Source: Candidatus Leptofilum proximum (GTDB lineage: Bacteria > Chloroflexota > Anaerolineae > Promineifilales > Promineifilaceae). Taken from it: a DNA stretch of 64,000 bases. The translations under genes were made by a program, and so were the position numbers. Positions 15,263 to 23,034 of the stretch are shown one piece after another. Numbering within the stretch: position 1 is the stretch's first letter; each line of letters begins with the position of its first letter. The stretch spans positions 1,426,001 to 1,490,000 of the forward strand of contig JADJXK010000002.1 in NCBI GenBank assembly GCA_016710325.1, given 5' to 3'. The notes under the pieces are model-generated. The model saw only the letters and a program-made list of their open reading frames with translations, had not been told where the DNA came from and did not search any database.

Positions 15263-16291
15263 CTAGAATGAAAAACCTGTGCGCAATCTGCGCAAGTTAG
15301 CGTAATTTGTGGTTTTTTCAATAAAACTTTGTGTGCCTTGCAGCAGGTGGTCCATTGCGGGTGTGGCCAGGATACGGCCGTCCCGCACAATCACCAACCC
15401 CGCCAGATCATGATCCAGCAGGAGGTTGATCCCCCTTTCGGCGCCAACCACCAGGGCGGCCGTGGCCCACGCTTCGGCCACGGCCGCCTCGGGCGCAGAC
15501 ACGGTCGTCGTGAGAACATCGGTTTGCGCTGGCTGGCCTGTATGCGGATCAATCAGATGATGTGCCACAACGCCGTCCTGCACCCAGCTGCGAAAATCCA
15601 CCCCAGAGGTAGCCAATGCGCCCTCGGCCAGCCAGAAAGTGGCCAGATCGTTTGCTGCGGCCGTTTCACTACCCGGTGCACTCAGGCCGACGGGCCAGCC
15701 AGGGCACCCGGCCGGGGCAGAACCGGCCACCAGGTCCCCGCCTGCATCTACCAGAGCCGGGCCTACCGATTGCAGCAGGCGGAGTGCCTGCTGCGCGGTG
15801 TCGCCCTTGGCAATGCCGCCCAGGTCCAGGCCCACCCCGGCGGGCAGCCGCACCGCCCGCCGACGCTCATCCAGCTCGACTTCCTGCCAACGGCCGTAAA
15901 GCTGTTCTGGTTCAAGCCAACGGCCGTTCCGCACGCCGCCGGTTACCGCTTCAAAGCTCCGGTCGTACCCGGCGTAGGTCAAGGCATGGAGCAGCGTGGG
16001 GTCGAAACGGCCGTTTGTCTGCGCGGCCATCTGCAGGGCCAGTGTCACTTCGCGCCAGAGCAGAGCCGAGACGGGCACCCATTGTTTGGTACGGCCGTTC
16101 AGCTGCATCAACTCGCTGTGCGGGCTGAAGCGGCTAAGGGCACTTTCGTTGCGGGCAAACAAGGCCCGGACCTCGGCAAAGGCGCTGGCGGTGTTGCTGC
16201 GGTCGGTTGTGTCCAGCCAGAGCACAATCTGGCTGCCCATGGCCCGAAACGTGTGTGACTGCCAGGAGGTGGGATAGGGCTGCTGGTTCAT
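15263..16291 (-). CDS. apbE: FAD:protein FMN transferase (ApbE family)
   Basis: This 342-residue protein contains the ApbE hallmarks: an N-terminal F-x-AMGS motif, SRFSPHSEL, DLGGIAKGDTAQQAL, ALVDAGGDL, and the C-terminal LIDPHTGQPA...TTTVSAPEAAVAEAWATAA with the metal-binding region. The enzyme uses FAD and Mg to attach FMN covalently to a Ser/Thr of target proteins outside the cytoplasm. No obvious signal peptide or lipobox is visible at the chosen start, which is odd for an exported ApbE. It sits between two small membrane proteins and the ferric-reductase-like gene in one minus-strand operon. I could not find a clear flavinylation motif (D-x2-S/T-G-A-T) in the neighbouring proteins, so the substrate is open. 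Confidence 0.92.
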   Translation of the reverse strand: MNQQPYPTSWQSHTFRAMGSQIVLWLDTTDRSNTASAFAEVRALFARNESALSRFSPHSELMQLNGRTKQWVPVSALLWREVTLALQMAAQTNGRFDPTLLHALTYAGYDRSFEAVTGGVRNGRWLEPEQLYGRWQEVELDERRRAVRLPAGVGLDLGGIAKGDTAQQALRLLQSVGPALVDAGGDLVAGSAPAGCPGWPVGLSAPGSETAAANDLATFWLAEGALATSGVDFRSWVQDGVVAHHLIDPHTGQPAQTDVLTTTVSAPEAAVAEAWATAALVVGAERGINLLLDHDLAGLVIVRDGRILATPAMDHLLQGTQSFIEKTTNYANLRRLRTGFSF

Positions 16292-16295
16292 CGCC

Positions 16296-16610
16296 TTACC
16301 GGGACGAGCGGGTGCGAGCCACCGGCTGAATGTGGGGCTGGACCACCTGCGGAATCTGCTGCAGTTCGATCTGGGTGCCCCGGCTGGTGGGCGGCAGCGG
16401 CAGCGTGGCGCTGCTTGCGCTGGGGACCACCACGGTGACGCTTTCTGTGACGGGAACGGCCGTATCGGGAACCATTGTTTCGGGAACGGCCGTATCTTGT
16501 GCCGCCAGCAGACGTGTCCCTGCCAGCGTAGCCACCAGGCTGCCCACCACCAGAAATGTTTTTAACGTGCCGGTTTGTTGGCTGCTGCGTGCCGGGCGAT
16601 TAGTCGTCAT
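16296..16610 (-). CDS. Small secreted or membrane-anchored protein, unknown
   Basis: The ATG at 16610 is chosen because it overlaps the end of the upstream gene by 11 bases and immediately starts a plausible protein. It has a short basic N-terminus, a hydrophobic segment (LKTFLVVGSLVATLAGTRLLA), then a Thr/Val/Pro-rich extracytoplasmic part of ~65 residues. Two near-identical copies of GGGAACGGCCGTATC 33 bp apart encode repeated TAVP. The C-terminus is basic (VARTRSSR). No family is recognised. Its position between an acidic membrane protein and ApbE suggests a role in the flavinylation or heme membrane complex, but nothing in the sequence proves it. Confidence 0.55.
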   Translation of the reverse strand: MTTNRPARSSQQTGTLKTFLVVGSLVATLAGTRLLAAQDTAVPETMVPDTAVPVTESVTVVVPSASSATLPLPPTSRGTQIELQQIPQVVQPHIQPVARTRSSR

Positions 16611-17046
16611 CGTCGTGTTCCTCGTGTTCTTCGTATTCTTCGTGATCGTCCTCTTCGTAAAGGTCGTCATCATCTTCGTAATAGCCACCGCTGCTAGCGG
16701 CGCTGCTGGCGGCGCTGTTGGCGCTGTTAATCTGATCTTGCAGATTAACAATTGTCTGGTTGGCAGTTTCGATCTGGTTCTGGTAAGTTGCTTCCCGCTC
16801 CTGCATTACGCGCACGGTTTGTTCCAACTCGGCGCTGTACTCCTGCCACGCCTGCACCGCTTCTTCGGCGGCGGGATCGGTGGTGATGGGCTGCGGCTGC
16901 TGAGGGATTTCTTGGGGAACGGCCGTTGCCGGACTGCTGCTGCCGTCCACAATTGCACCTAGATTGCCAAATCCCAGTCCCAGCAAGGTGATAATCACCA
17001 AACCGGTGAGGGTACCTGCTGCCAAAATTCCTTTTGTTCGGTTCAT
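16600..17046 (-). CDS. Membrane-anchored protein with coiled coil and acidic His-containing tail
   Basis: This 148-residue protein starts after a perfect GGAGGT site. It has an N-terminal TM helix (~8-29), a coiled coil at ~60-112 (QAWQEYSAELEQTVRVMQ...QNQIETANQTIVNLQDQINS), an Ala/Ser hinge, and an extreme C-terminal tail of about 30 residues. The tail is almost only Asp, Glu, Tyr and His (EDDDDLYEEDDHEEYEEHEEH). With the TM as signal-anchor, the tail is outside the membrane. Such tails can bind metal ions or basic proteins; that is inference. It is the first gene of the ApbE operon, and its upstream region carries four predicted regulator half-sites. No named family fits. Confidence 0.6.
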   Translation of the reverse strand: MNRTKGILAAGTLTGLVIITLLGLGFGNLGAIVDGSSSPATAVPQEIPQQPQPITTDPAAEEAVQAWQEYSAELEQTVRVMQEREATYQNQIETANQTIVNLQDQINSANSAASSAASSGGYYEDDDDLYEEDDHEEYEEHEEHDDDD

Positions 17047-17110
17047 TGTAAACCTCCATGAATCATGTGTTGAGATGGCCTCATCATAGCCCAGGACAAC
17101 TGGCGGTGGG

Positions 17111-17148
17111 TTAAACCTGATCTAAACATTGTTAAATCTGGCTTAAAT
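17111..17148. promoter_or_regulatory. Predicted OmpR-type operator, four half-sites
   Basis: Hexamers TTAAAC (17111), CTAAAC (17122), TTAAAT (17132) and TTAAAT (17143) occur at spacings of 11, 10 and 11 bp, that is, on one face of the helix. The site lies between the divergent ApbE operon (start 17046) and the cytochrome bc operon (start 17353). It closely matches the two-site version upstream of the response regulator at 12298, including a shared GCTTAAATC/GGCTTAAATC segment. A shared regulator is inferred. Confidence 0.55.
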
Positions 17149-17352
17149 CGCGGCGGCGTTAGCCAATCCGACGGGGCCGTCCACTTCATATTTCCTTCAC
17201 ATTATCAACATATTCAGTGAACAACCGTTTTTATACTGAACCTAAGCGCCTTAAAAACAACAACGAATTTGAGTAACAAACGAATAAAACAAAAATTCGT
17301 TAATTACATCCATTCGTTGATGTCCTCTAAACGATTTAGGCGCGGAGGCAAA

Positions 17353-18693
17353 ATGACTGAATCAAAACTTACCTGGAAAGAGAAGATTTTTTACACAACC
17401 CCCAATGACGACCGCAGCCGGATGCGCACTGTGGCCAACAACCTCATCCTGCATATTCATCCCACCAAAGTAGCCAAACCGGCTCTGCGCTTCAGCTACA
17501 CCTGGGGACTGGGCGGCATCTCGTCTGTTTTGGTGCTGTTCCTCGTCCTCACCGGCGTGCTGTTGATGTTCCGCTACGATGCCAGCGTAGAAAGTGCCTA
17601 CACTTCGATCCAATACCTGGAAACGCAGGTCGCCTTTGGCGCGCTGATTCGCGGCGTCCATCACTGGTCGGCCAACCTGCTGGTGGTGACCGTGTTCCTG
17701 CACATGATCCGCGTGTTTCTCACCGGCGGATTCAAAAAGGGCCGCGCCCTCAACTGGCTGCTCGGCCTTTTTTTGCTGCTGCTGGTGCTAGCGTTTAACT
17801 TTACCGGTTATTTGCTGCCGTGGGATCAGCTGGCGTATTGGGCCATTACCGTCGGCACGAGTTTGTTGAGCTACCTGCCCCTGGTGGGAACGGCCGTTTC
17901 CAACTTCCTGCTTGGCGGTCCAGAGGTCGGCCAGACGACACTGCGCAACTTCTACGCCATCCACGTGGCCGTGCTGCCCGCCATCATGATCCTGGCCATG
18001 TCTTACCACTTCTGGCGCGTGCGCAAAGATGGCGGCATCTCCCAGCCGGAAAGCGGCGAGCGGGAGCGCGTCGAAAAGGTGACAACAATTCCCCATCTGG
18101 TGCAGATTGAACTGGCGGCAACGGCCGTACTCACGCTCGTCATCCTGGTCTGGGCCATCTTTGTGCCCGCGCCGCTGGAAGCGTTAGCCAACCCCAGCCA
18201 TCCACCGAACCCGGCCAAAGCCGCCTGGTACTTCCTGGGCTTGCAAGAGCTGCTGCTGCACATGCATCCGCTGGCCGCCATGCTGCTGCCGCTGACGCTC
18301 CTTGGCGGCATCGCCCTGCTGCCCAAACTCGACCCGCAAGAGGACAACGTCGGCGTTTACTTTCGCTCGCTCAAAGGCCGTTTTGCCGCCCTGTTTGGCG
18401 CCTTGCTTGGCCTGCTGTTGGTGCCGCTGGCCGTGCTGCTAGACGAGTACTGGCTCGATTTGCCGGGCCTCTTCCCCCTCTTGCCCACGCTCATCACCAC
18501 CGGGCTCATTCCGCTGCTGGCCACCCTGGTAACGTTTGGCCTCATCTACAGTTATTTTCGGTGGGCAGGCAGGCTGAACCACAGCGAAGCCCTCGTTGGC
18601 CTATTCAGCTTTATCATGACCAGCTTTGTCACGCTCACCCTCATCGGCATCTTCTTCCGCGGGGCGAATATGGCGCTGGTGCTGCCTTTTTAG
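17353..18693 (+). CDS. Cytochrome b of bc complex 1 (b6/subunit-IV fused)
   Basis: The 446-residue form starting at ATG 17353 has GGAGG 8-9 bases upstream; the frame stays open to 17269, but the extension looks non-coding. Helix B carries the heme-ligand pair in RGVHHWSANLLVVTVFLH (14 apart). Helix D carries FYAIHVAVLPAIMILAMSYH with 14 residues between histidines, as in b6-type proteins. The subunit-IV half is fused. The Qo-site PEWY motif is replaced by PAKAAWYFLGLQELL, a variant known from some bacterial alternative bc complexes. Membrane-embedded quinol oxidation and electron transfer to Rieske is expected. Rieske and triheme cytochrome genes follow in the same direction. Divergent from the ApbE operon. 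Confidence 0.92.
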   Translation: MTESKLTWKEKIFYTTPNDDRSRMRTVANNLILHIHPTKVAKPALRFSYTWGLGGISSVLVLFLVLTGVLLMFRYDASVESAYTSIQYLETQVAFGALIRGVHHWSANLLVVTVFLHMIRVFLTGGFKKGRALNWLLGLFLLLLVLAFNFTGYLLPWDQLAYWAITVGTSLLSYLPLVGTAVSNFLLGGPEVGQTTLRNFYAIHVAVLPAIMILAMSYHFWRVRKDGGISQPESGERERVEKVTTIPHLVQIELAATAVLTLVILVWAIFVPAPLEALANPSHPPNPAKAAWYFLGLQELLLHMHPLAAMLLPLTLLGGIALLPKLDPQEDNVGVYFRSLKGRFAALFGALLGLLLVPLAVLLDEYWLDLPGLFPLLPTLITTGLIPLLATLVTFGLIYSYFRWAGRLNHSEALVGLFSFIMTSFVTLTLIGIFFRGANMALVLPF

Positions 18694-18696
18694 AAT

Positions 18697-18741
18697 GAGT
18701 AATGGGGTAATTGGCTGAATGACCCCATTAACCAATTACGG
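18697..18741. repeat. GTAATTGG/CCAATTAC spacer repeat (copy 2)
   Basis: GAGTAATGGGGTAATTGG is followed by CCCCATTAACCAATTAC. Both unit types recur as reverse complements, but in an order that allows only partial hairpins. It is related to the spacers at 7551-7610 and 19387-19458. Confidence 0.65.
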
Positions 18742-18770
18742 CTCTTTGGGAATTCAGGGGGTTTACAGCC

Positions 18771-18834
18771 CGTGATGCGTGAAACGTGAAACGTGACCAG
18801 AGGGCCATCACGTTTCACGCTTCACGTTTCACGC
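18771..18834. repeat. GTGAAACGTGAAACGTGA inverted repeat
   Basis: The left arm (GCGTGAAACGTGAAACGTGA, 18777-18796) is complemented by TCACGTTTCACGC followed by a second copy TTCACGTTTCACGC (18808-18834), separated by 11 bases. The resulting stem is up to 20 bp and lies between the cytochrome b and Rieske genes. It resembles the shorter element at 9350-9384. Confidence 0.8.
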
Positions 18835-18897
18835 CAAACCCCACGAAATCCTGAAGACCCCCAATTACTGAATCACCCACTTCATGGAGTTTCACAC

Positions 18898-19383
18898 ATG
18901 ACACCTCAAGACAACAACCTCTCCCGCCGCGATTTTCTCAAGCTGGGCATTGGCGCGCTGAGTGCGCTGGCCGTGCTGGAGATGAGCGGTGTAAGTCTCT
19001 TTTTTATGCAGCCGCGCCGCCTGGCTGGCGAATTTGGCGGCGTCGTCAACGCGGGGCCAGCGGACTCGTTCCCGACTGGCTCAGTGGTAGAGTTTCCAGA
19101 CGGCCGTTTCTTCCTCATTCACGCGCCCGATGGAGGCTTTCTGGCCGTGTACAGCCGCTGCACCCACCTGGGCTGCACCATCAGCTGGGAGGCAGACAAG
19201 AATCACTTCTTCTGCCCCTGCCACGCTTCCAGCTTCGACACCAACGGTGACGTGCAAAACCCGCCCGCACCCCGCGCCCTGGACCTGTTCGCCATCACCA
19301 TCACAGAAGGCCAGGTACTCGTCGATACCGGCAGCATCACCCAGCGTGACCGCTTCACCCCTGACCAACTCACCTATGCTTAA
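18898..19383 (+). CDS. Rieske [2Fe-2S] protein of bc complex 1
   Basis: This 161-residue protein starts at ATG 18898 with a twin-arginine signal (LSRRDFLKLG) and a membrane helix at ~18-42. Cluster motifs are CTHLGC (Cys88, His90, Cys93) and CPCHASSF (Cys106, Cys108, His109). They give the two Cys and two His ligands plus the stabilising disulfide of high-potential Rieske proteins. It should accept an electron from quinol at the Qo site of the upstream cytochrome b and pass it to the triheme cytochrome encoded next. A longer upstream reading frame crosses the hairpin spacer and is not family-like. Confidence 0.93.
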   Translation: MTPQDNNLSRRDFLKLGIGALSALAVLEMSGVSLFFMQPRRLAGEFGGVVNAGPADSFPTGSVVEFPDGRFFLIHAPDGGFLAVYSRCTHLGCTISWEADKNHFFCPCHASSFDTNGDVQNPPAPRALDLFAITITEGQVLVDTGSITQRDRFTPDQLTYA

Positions 19384-19386
19384 CAG

Positions 19387-19458
19387 GTAATTATGTAATT
19401 GAGTAATTGAGTAACTAAAAGGCCAATTACCCAATTACTCAATTACCCAATTACCAAT
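19387..19458. repeat. GTAATTGA/TCAATTAC inverted-repeat spacer (copy 3)
   Basis: Four left-hand GTAATT units (GTAATTATGTAATTGAGTA...) are followed after AAAAGG by about five CAATTAC units. This forms a long imperfect hairpin filling nearly the whole spacer between the Rieske and triheme cytochrome genes. It is the most complete of three copies. Confidence 0.78.
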
Positions 19459-19473
19459 TTATGGACAAATCGC

Positions 19474-20706
19474 ATGAACAAATACAACATCATCAGCTTT
19501 TTTGGTTTTCTCGCCCTCGTCATCATATTGCCGATTTACGCCTGGTATGAACCCACCCAGCGCGCCGACGCCCAGGATGATTTGCAGAACCAGTATGTCA
19601 CCGATGCTTCGGTGATCTACGTGGAAAGCTGCGCCGTTTGCCACGGCATCGAAGGCGAAGGCATTGGCGCCACGCCCGCTCTGAACAACGCGGCTCTGCA
19701 AACGGCCGCTTACGAAGACCTCTTCAAAGTGATCGCCCGCGGCCGCTATGGCACCGCCATGACCGGCTGGCACGATGACGAAGGCGGTCCCTACAACGAC
19801 TACCAGATTCAGCAGCTGGTCGCCCTCATCCGTTACGCGGACTGGACCCAAATTGGCGAACTGGCGGCGGCGCAGGGGCTGATTCCGCCCACGCTGCCCA
19901 TTCCCTCGGTTGATCCTGAGATGGTAGCCCAAATCATCGAGATGAGTCCCGAAACAGGCTCCGAATGGGCTGCCGGCTTCCAGCTCTACGCCAGCAACTG
20001 CACCGTCTGCCACGGCATCCAGGGCGAAAGCACCGATCTCGGCCTGCCGCTCAACACCGCCGACATTCAAAGCCGCGACGCCGAAGAACTGATTCGCATC
20101 ATCAGCGAAGGCGTCAGCGGCACGGCAATGGTCCCCTGGCACAACGCCCTCACCCCGGAAGAGATCGGAGCCATCGTCGGCTTCTTGCAGCATTGGGATG
20201 AAATCGAGGCAGAAGGTGTGGTGCTCACACCGCCGGAACCGGTCTGGGTGGATATCGACGATCCGGCATCGATGCTGGAACTGGGCAAGCGCATCTACAG
20301 CACCACCTGTGTGGCCTGCCACGCCGAAGAAGGCAGCGGCGGCACTGGTCCGGCGCTCAACAGCCAGCAAATCTTAACCACCAGAAGTGACGAGCAGCTG
20401 CGCGACACCATCGTTAGCGGCGGCTGGCGGCCCAACAGCACCATGCCCTCCTTTGGCGACCGGCTCACCAGCGTGGAAATTGACGCGCTGGTCTCCTACC
20501 TGCGTGCCTGGGAACCAACCGCGCCGTTTGTGGAAAATCCGCGCGGTACACAGCAGGGTGGCGGCCCGCCGTGGCTGCGCACCGACGATGGCGCCACAAC
20601 CACCACACCTGGACAGGGGCAGGGGCGAGGGAACCAGGGCGGCGGTCAGGGTCAAGGCGGCCCGCCGTGGCGCGACTCCGGTTCACCGCCGGGACAATCC
20701 AATTAG
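19474..20706 (+). CDS. Triheme cytochrome c of bc complex 1
   Basis: This 410-residue protein has an N-terminal signal-anchor (IISFFGFLALVIILPIYAWY) and three class-I cytochrome c domains. The CXXCH motifs are CAVCHG (~residue 52), CTVCHG (~175) and CVACHA (~280). Each has a downstream Met-containing region such as GTAMTGWH, GTAMVPWH or NSTMPSF as likely sixth ligand. The first two domains look duplicated. The C-terminal ~50 residues are Gly/Gln/Pro-rich and low complexity, probably disordered. As third gene of the bc operon it takes the place of cytochrome c1/f and probably hands electrons on to the oxidase. Ribosome-site sequence before the ATG is weak. Confidence 0.9.
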   Translation: MNKYNIISFFGFLALVIILPIYAWYEPTQRADAQDDLQNQYVTDASVIYVESCAVCHGIEGEGIGATPALNNAALQTAAYEDLFKVIARGRYGTAMTGWHDDEGGPYNDYQIQQLVALIRYADWTQIGELAAAQGLIPPTLPIPSVDPEMVAQIIEMSPETGSEWAAGFQLYASNCTVCHGIQGESTDLGLPLNTADIQSRDAEELIRIISEGVSGTAMVPWHNALTPEEIGAIVGFLQHWDEIEAEGVVLTPPEPVWVDIDDPASMLELGKRIYSTTCVACHAEEGSGGTGPALNSQQILTTRSDEQLRDTIVSGGWRPNSTMPSFGDRLTSVEIDALVSYLRAWEPTAPFVENPRGTQQGGGPPWLRTDDGATTTTPGQGQGRGNQGGGQGQGGPPWRDSGSPPGQSN

Positions 20707-21010
20707 GGTATAACAATGCCATTTGGCAAGGTCCACCGACTACCATTCAGGGCACGGTGACGGCCGTCGAAGGCAATAGCGGGCGCGGAGATTTCTCAGT
20801 TGAGATGGAGTTTAGTCACGGCCAGCTGGAATTCTTGTGAACAATCGCCGTTTCTGGCGTTACTCAGATTGGTTTCTCTGTTACTTATGGCAGAAGACAA
20901 CATGCAAGCAGAGATGACCAAAAAGTTGGCACCAAGCAAGAAAAGAATCAAAAAAACAATGAGAATTGACACTTTCCCAACACCTTTGGTCTAAATCTGA
21001 CAACTCACTT
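20707..21010. other. Spacer with possible small or broken frames
   Basis: About 300 bases follow the triheme cytochrome gene. A frame reading GTVTAVEGNSGRGDF...SHGQLEFL (stop at 20840) resembles a tail shifted relative to the cytochrome frame. A 35-residue basic frame sits at 20887-20994 without a convincing ribosome site. I do not support either as a gene. One ACGGCCGT octamer is present at 20760. Confidence 0.35.
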
Positions 21011-21100
21011 AAGGCTTGACCGTTTTTAATTTTTGAGTTTTGGTAAACGGTCAAGCCTTGGGGTTCGTTTCCTGATCTAAAGTTATTGGTGAACGAACCC
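21011..21100. repeat. Two-stem structured repeat, copy A
   Basis: Stem 1 pairs AAGGCTTGACCGTTT (21011-21025) with AAACGGTCAAGCCTT (21045-21059). Stem 2 pairs GGGTTCGTT (21061-21069) with AACGAACCC (21092-21100). The loop sequence AAAGTTATTGGT is shared with copy B at 22947-23034. Stem bases differ between copies in a paired, compensated way. It directly follows the 3' end of the vWA gene and could end its transcript. Confidence 0.8.
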
Positions 21101-22930
21101 TTAGGGACAGCCCAACGTGCCGCCAATGTCCTGATAAATCTGGCTTAGATCGGCCGTAGATGGTGCCGGGTAGTAGTGAGCGGCCGTTGTCGCAATGTCT
21201 TGCAGCAGGGGGCCATTGACGTCATTGCCCAGGCCAATGGTGTAAATGATGATGCCCGCCGCTTTGGTGGTGGTAGCCTGTGCCAGCACGGCCGCGTCAT
21301 CCGTACCGTCTGGTCGGCCGTCGGTAAGCAAAATGAGAACTGGCGAATTATTGGGGAGATGACGCACACTGGTTAACTCTTTACGTGCCTCGGCTAAAGC
21401 TAAATCGAGACGGGTACCACCGGCGACGTCGCCTTGCAAGGAAGCAATCAGGCTAGCCCGATCGCTGCTGAGGGGGTGCTGCAAAACGGCCGTTCCCGAA
21501 AACAACACAATCGCCGCCTGGTCCCCTGGAAATGTCAGCAGGTTCAGAAACTCGGTAGCTGCGGCCCGAGCCGCCGCCAGCTTGGTCGGTCCACCCGGTT
21601 CGGTTGTGCCATCCATGCTGCCAGAGGTGTCCAGCGCCAGCACAACGTCAGCGTACCGGTCTGTTTCTACGCAAAAGTCAACCATGATGATAGGCAGCAT
21701 GGTTGTGCTGCTGGTAACAACCGGGGGATCGGCTGCGGCTACGGTGACAACGGCTGTGGCGCTGTCCGTCGCTCCCTGGCTGCTGCTAACATTGGCCGTG
21801 TTGACAATTGTTGTTTCATCCGCAGCGTCGGCGGCTACCGCCACGACGAGGGTGACCGTGGCCGCTGCGCCAGGTACCAGCGTGCCGACCGGCCAGGTGA
21901 CAACACCTGCCGCCGTGGGGCCGGTAAAGGGGGCGCTGGCGCTGCTGAAGGTGGTGCCTGCCGGAATCTGGTCGCTGATGGTGACGTTGGTTTGGGTGGT
22001 GGGTTCAAAATTGGTGGTGGTGAGCGTGTAGGTGATCAGGCCGCCGGGCTGTACAGGGTTGGGTACGGCCGTTTTCACCAGGCTCAAAAATTTGCAGTTG
22101 TTCAACCAGCTGATGCTCTGGCGGGCAATCTGGGCATTATCTTCTCTGACGTAACCCTCATTGTAAATGGCAAACCAGTTGCTGTCGGCAGAAAACAGCA
22201 CGCAGCCGCTGCCCTCATTGCCCGCGGCCAACACCGGCACTGACGGCGGGGAAGCGTCGGTATCGGTGGTGACGATGGTGTCCGGTGACGCGGCCAGCCA
22301 GCCGCTGAGCAGCAGTTCCAGCGTGTTGGCCCCGTCAAAAATAGGATGCGCGGCAAAGTTGTCTGCCTGGAAATAGACCCAGCCATCACCCACAAAACCG
22401 GGCGCGGTGGGATCGTTGTCGGTGGGATCCGTGACGTAGGCAGCGTCACCACCTATCTGCGAGTAGCCAAATGCCTGAAACAGCGCCTCGGTTTCCTCTT
22501 TAAGCGTGCCCCATTCCCCGGCCACCAGGAGGCCATGCCCCTGCGCCACCCAGGTTTGCAGCGCCGCGCCTTCAGCGGCGGTGTAGGGGGACGTGAGGGC
22601 CAGATTCCCGGCCAGGCCGCGCACAACCAGCACATCAACGCAGTTGGGAATTGGGCCAGTGGTCATATCGACCGTGCCCACACCAAAACCATCCAGTTCC
22701 AGATCGGTGAGGAAATCAATGACGTCGGCGGCGCTTTGCCCGCGTGAGGTTTCAAAGCCCACCACCGGCGGCGCAAGCGAGTTGCAGTTGATGGGGTCTT
22801 GAACGGCCGTTGGCCCCGCAGCCTGGCGGGCAACAGTGGCAAAAGTTGTCGAGGCAAAAATGGCCAGGAGAAGGGATGAGAGAACAAAGCAGCCAAAACT
22901 CACCAACCGGAGAATGCTTCGTTTGTCCAT
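21101..22930 (-). CDS. Secreted vWA-domain surface protein with DUF11-like repeat
   Basis: This 609-residue protein starts at ATG 22930 (GGAG just upstream; the frame extends four codons further to a TTG). It has a signal peptide (LRLVSFGCFVLSSLLLAIFASTTFA). Residues ~45-285 are a Rossmann-like or glutamine-amidotransferase-like region (VVGFETSRG..., LLVAGEWGTL). A DUF11-type beta domain follows at ~290-390 (VKTAVPNPVQPGGLITYTLTTTN). The C-terminal von Willebrand A domain at ~425-605 has the MIDAS motif DTSGS, Thr in GGTRLD and Asp in LTDGRPDG. It is probably an adhesive or ligand-binding exported protein dependent on Mg/Ca. It is flanked on both sides by copies of the two-stem repeat. No clear cell-wall anchor is visible. 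Confidence 0.8.
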   Translation of the reverse strand: MDKRSILRLVSFGCFVLSSLLLAIFASTTFATVARQAAGPTAVQDPINCNSLAPPVVGFETSRGQSAADVIDFLTDLELDGFGVGTVDMTTGPIPNCVDVLVVRGLAGNLALTSPYTAAEGAALQTWVAQGHGLLVAGEWGTLKEETEALFQAFGYSQIGGDAAYVTDPTDNDPTAPGFVGDGWVYFQADNFAAHPIFDGANTLELLLSGWLAASPDTIVTTDTDASPPSVPVLAAGNEGSGCVLFSADSNWFAIYNEGYVREDNAQIARQSISWLNNCKFLSLVKTAVPNPVQPGGLITYTLTTTNFEPTTQTNVTISDQIPAGTTFSSASAPFTGPTAAGVVTWPVGTLVPGAAATVTLVVAVAADAADETTIVNTANVSSSQGATDSATAVVTVAAADPPVVTSSTTMLPIIMVDFCVETDRYADVVLALDTSGSMDGTTEPGGPTKLAAARAAATEFLNLLTFPGDQAAIVLFSGTAVLQHPLSSDRASLIASLQGDVAGGTRLDLALAEARKELTSVRHLPNNSPVLILLTDGRPDGTDDAAVLAQATTTKAAGIIIYTIGLGNDVNGPLLQDIATTAAHYYPAPSTADLSQIYQDIGGTLGCP

Positions 22931-22946
22931 CTTTAACTCCAATTAG

Positions 22947-23034
22947 GGTTTGCCCGTTTTCAACTTGGGGCTTTGGTAAACGGGCAAACCTCGCGGATGA
23001 GCTTGCTTATCAAAAGTTATTGGTAAACGCATCC
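22947..23034. repeat. Two-stem structured repeat, copy B
   Basis: Stem 1 pairs GGTTTGCCCGTTT (22947-22959) with AAACGGGCAAACC (22978-22990). Stem 2 is weaker (GGATG with CATCC plus further pairs to 23034). Compared with copy A, C-G became T-A and A-T became C-G in stem 1 on both arms. The element overlaps the last codons and stop of the CopC-CopD gene and ends just before the vWA gene. Confidence 0.8.

Noticed and set aside
20887..20994. 35-residue basic frame
   Set aside because: No convincing ribosome site or hydrophobic segment, and not enough length to judge coding bias.
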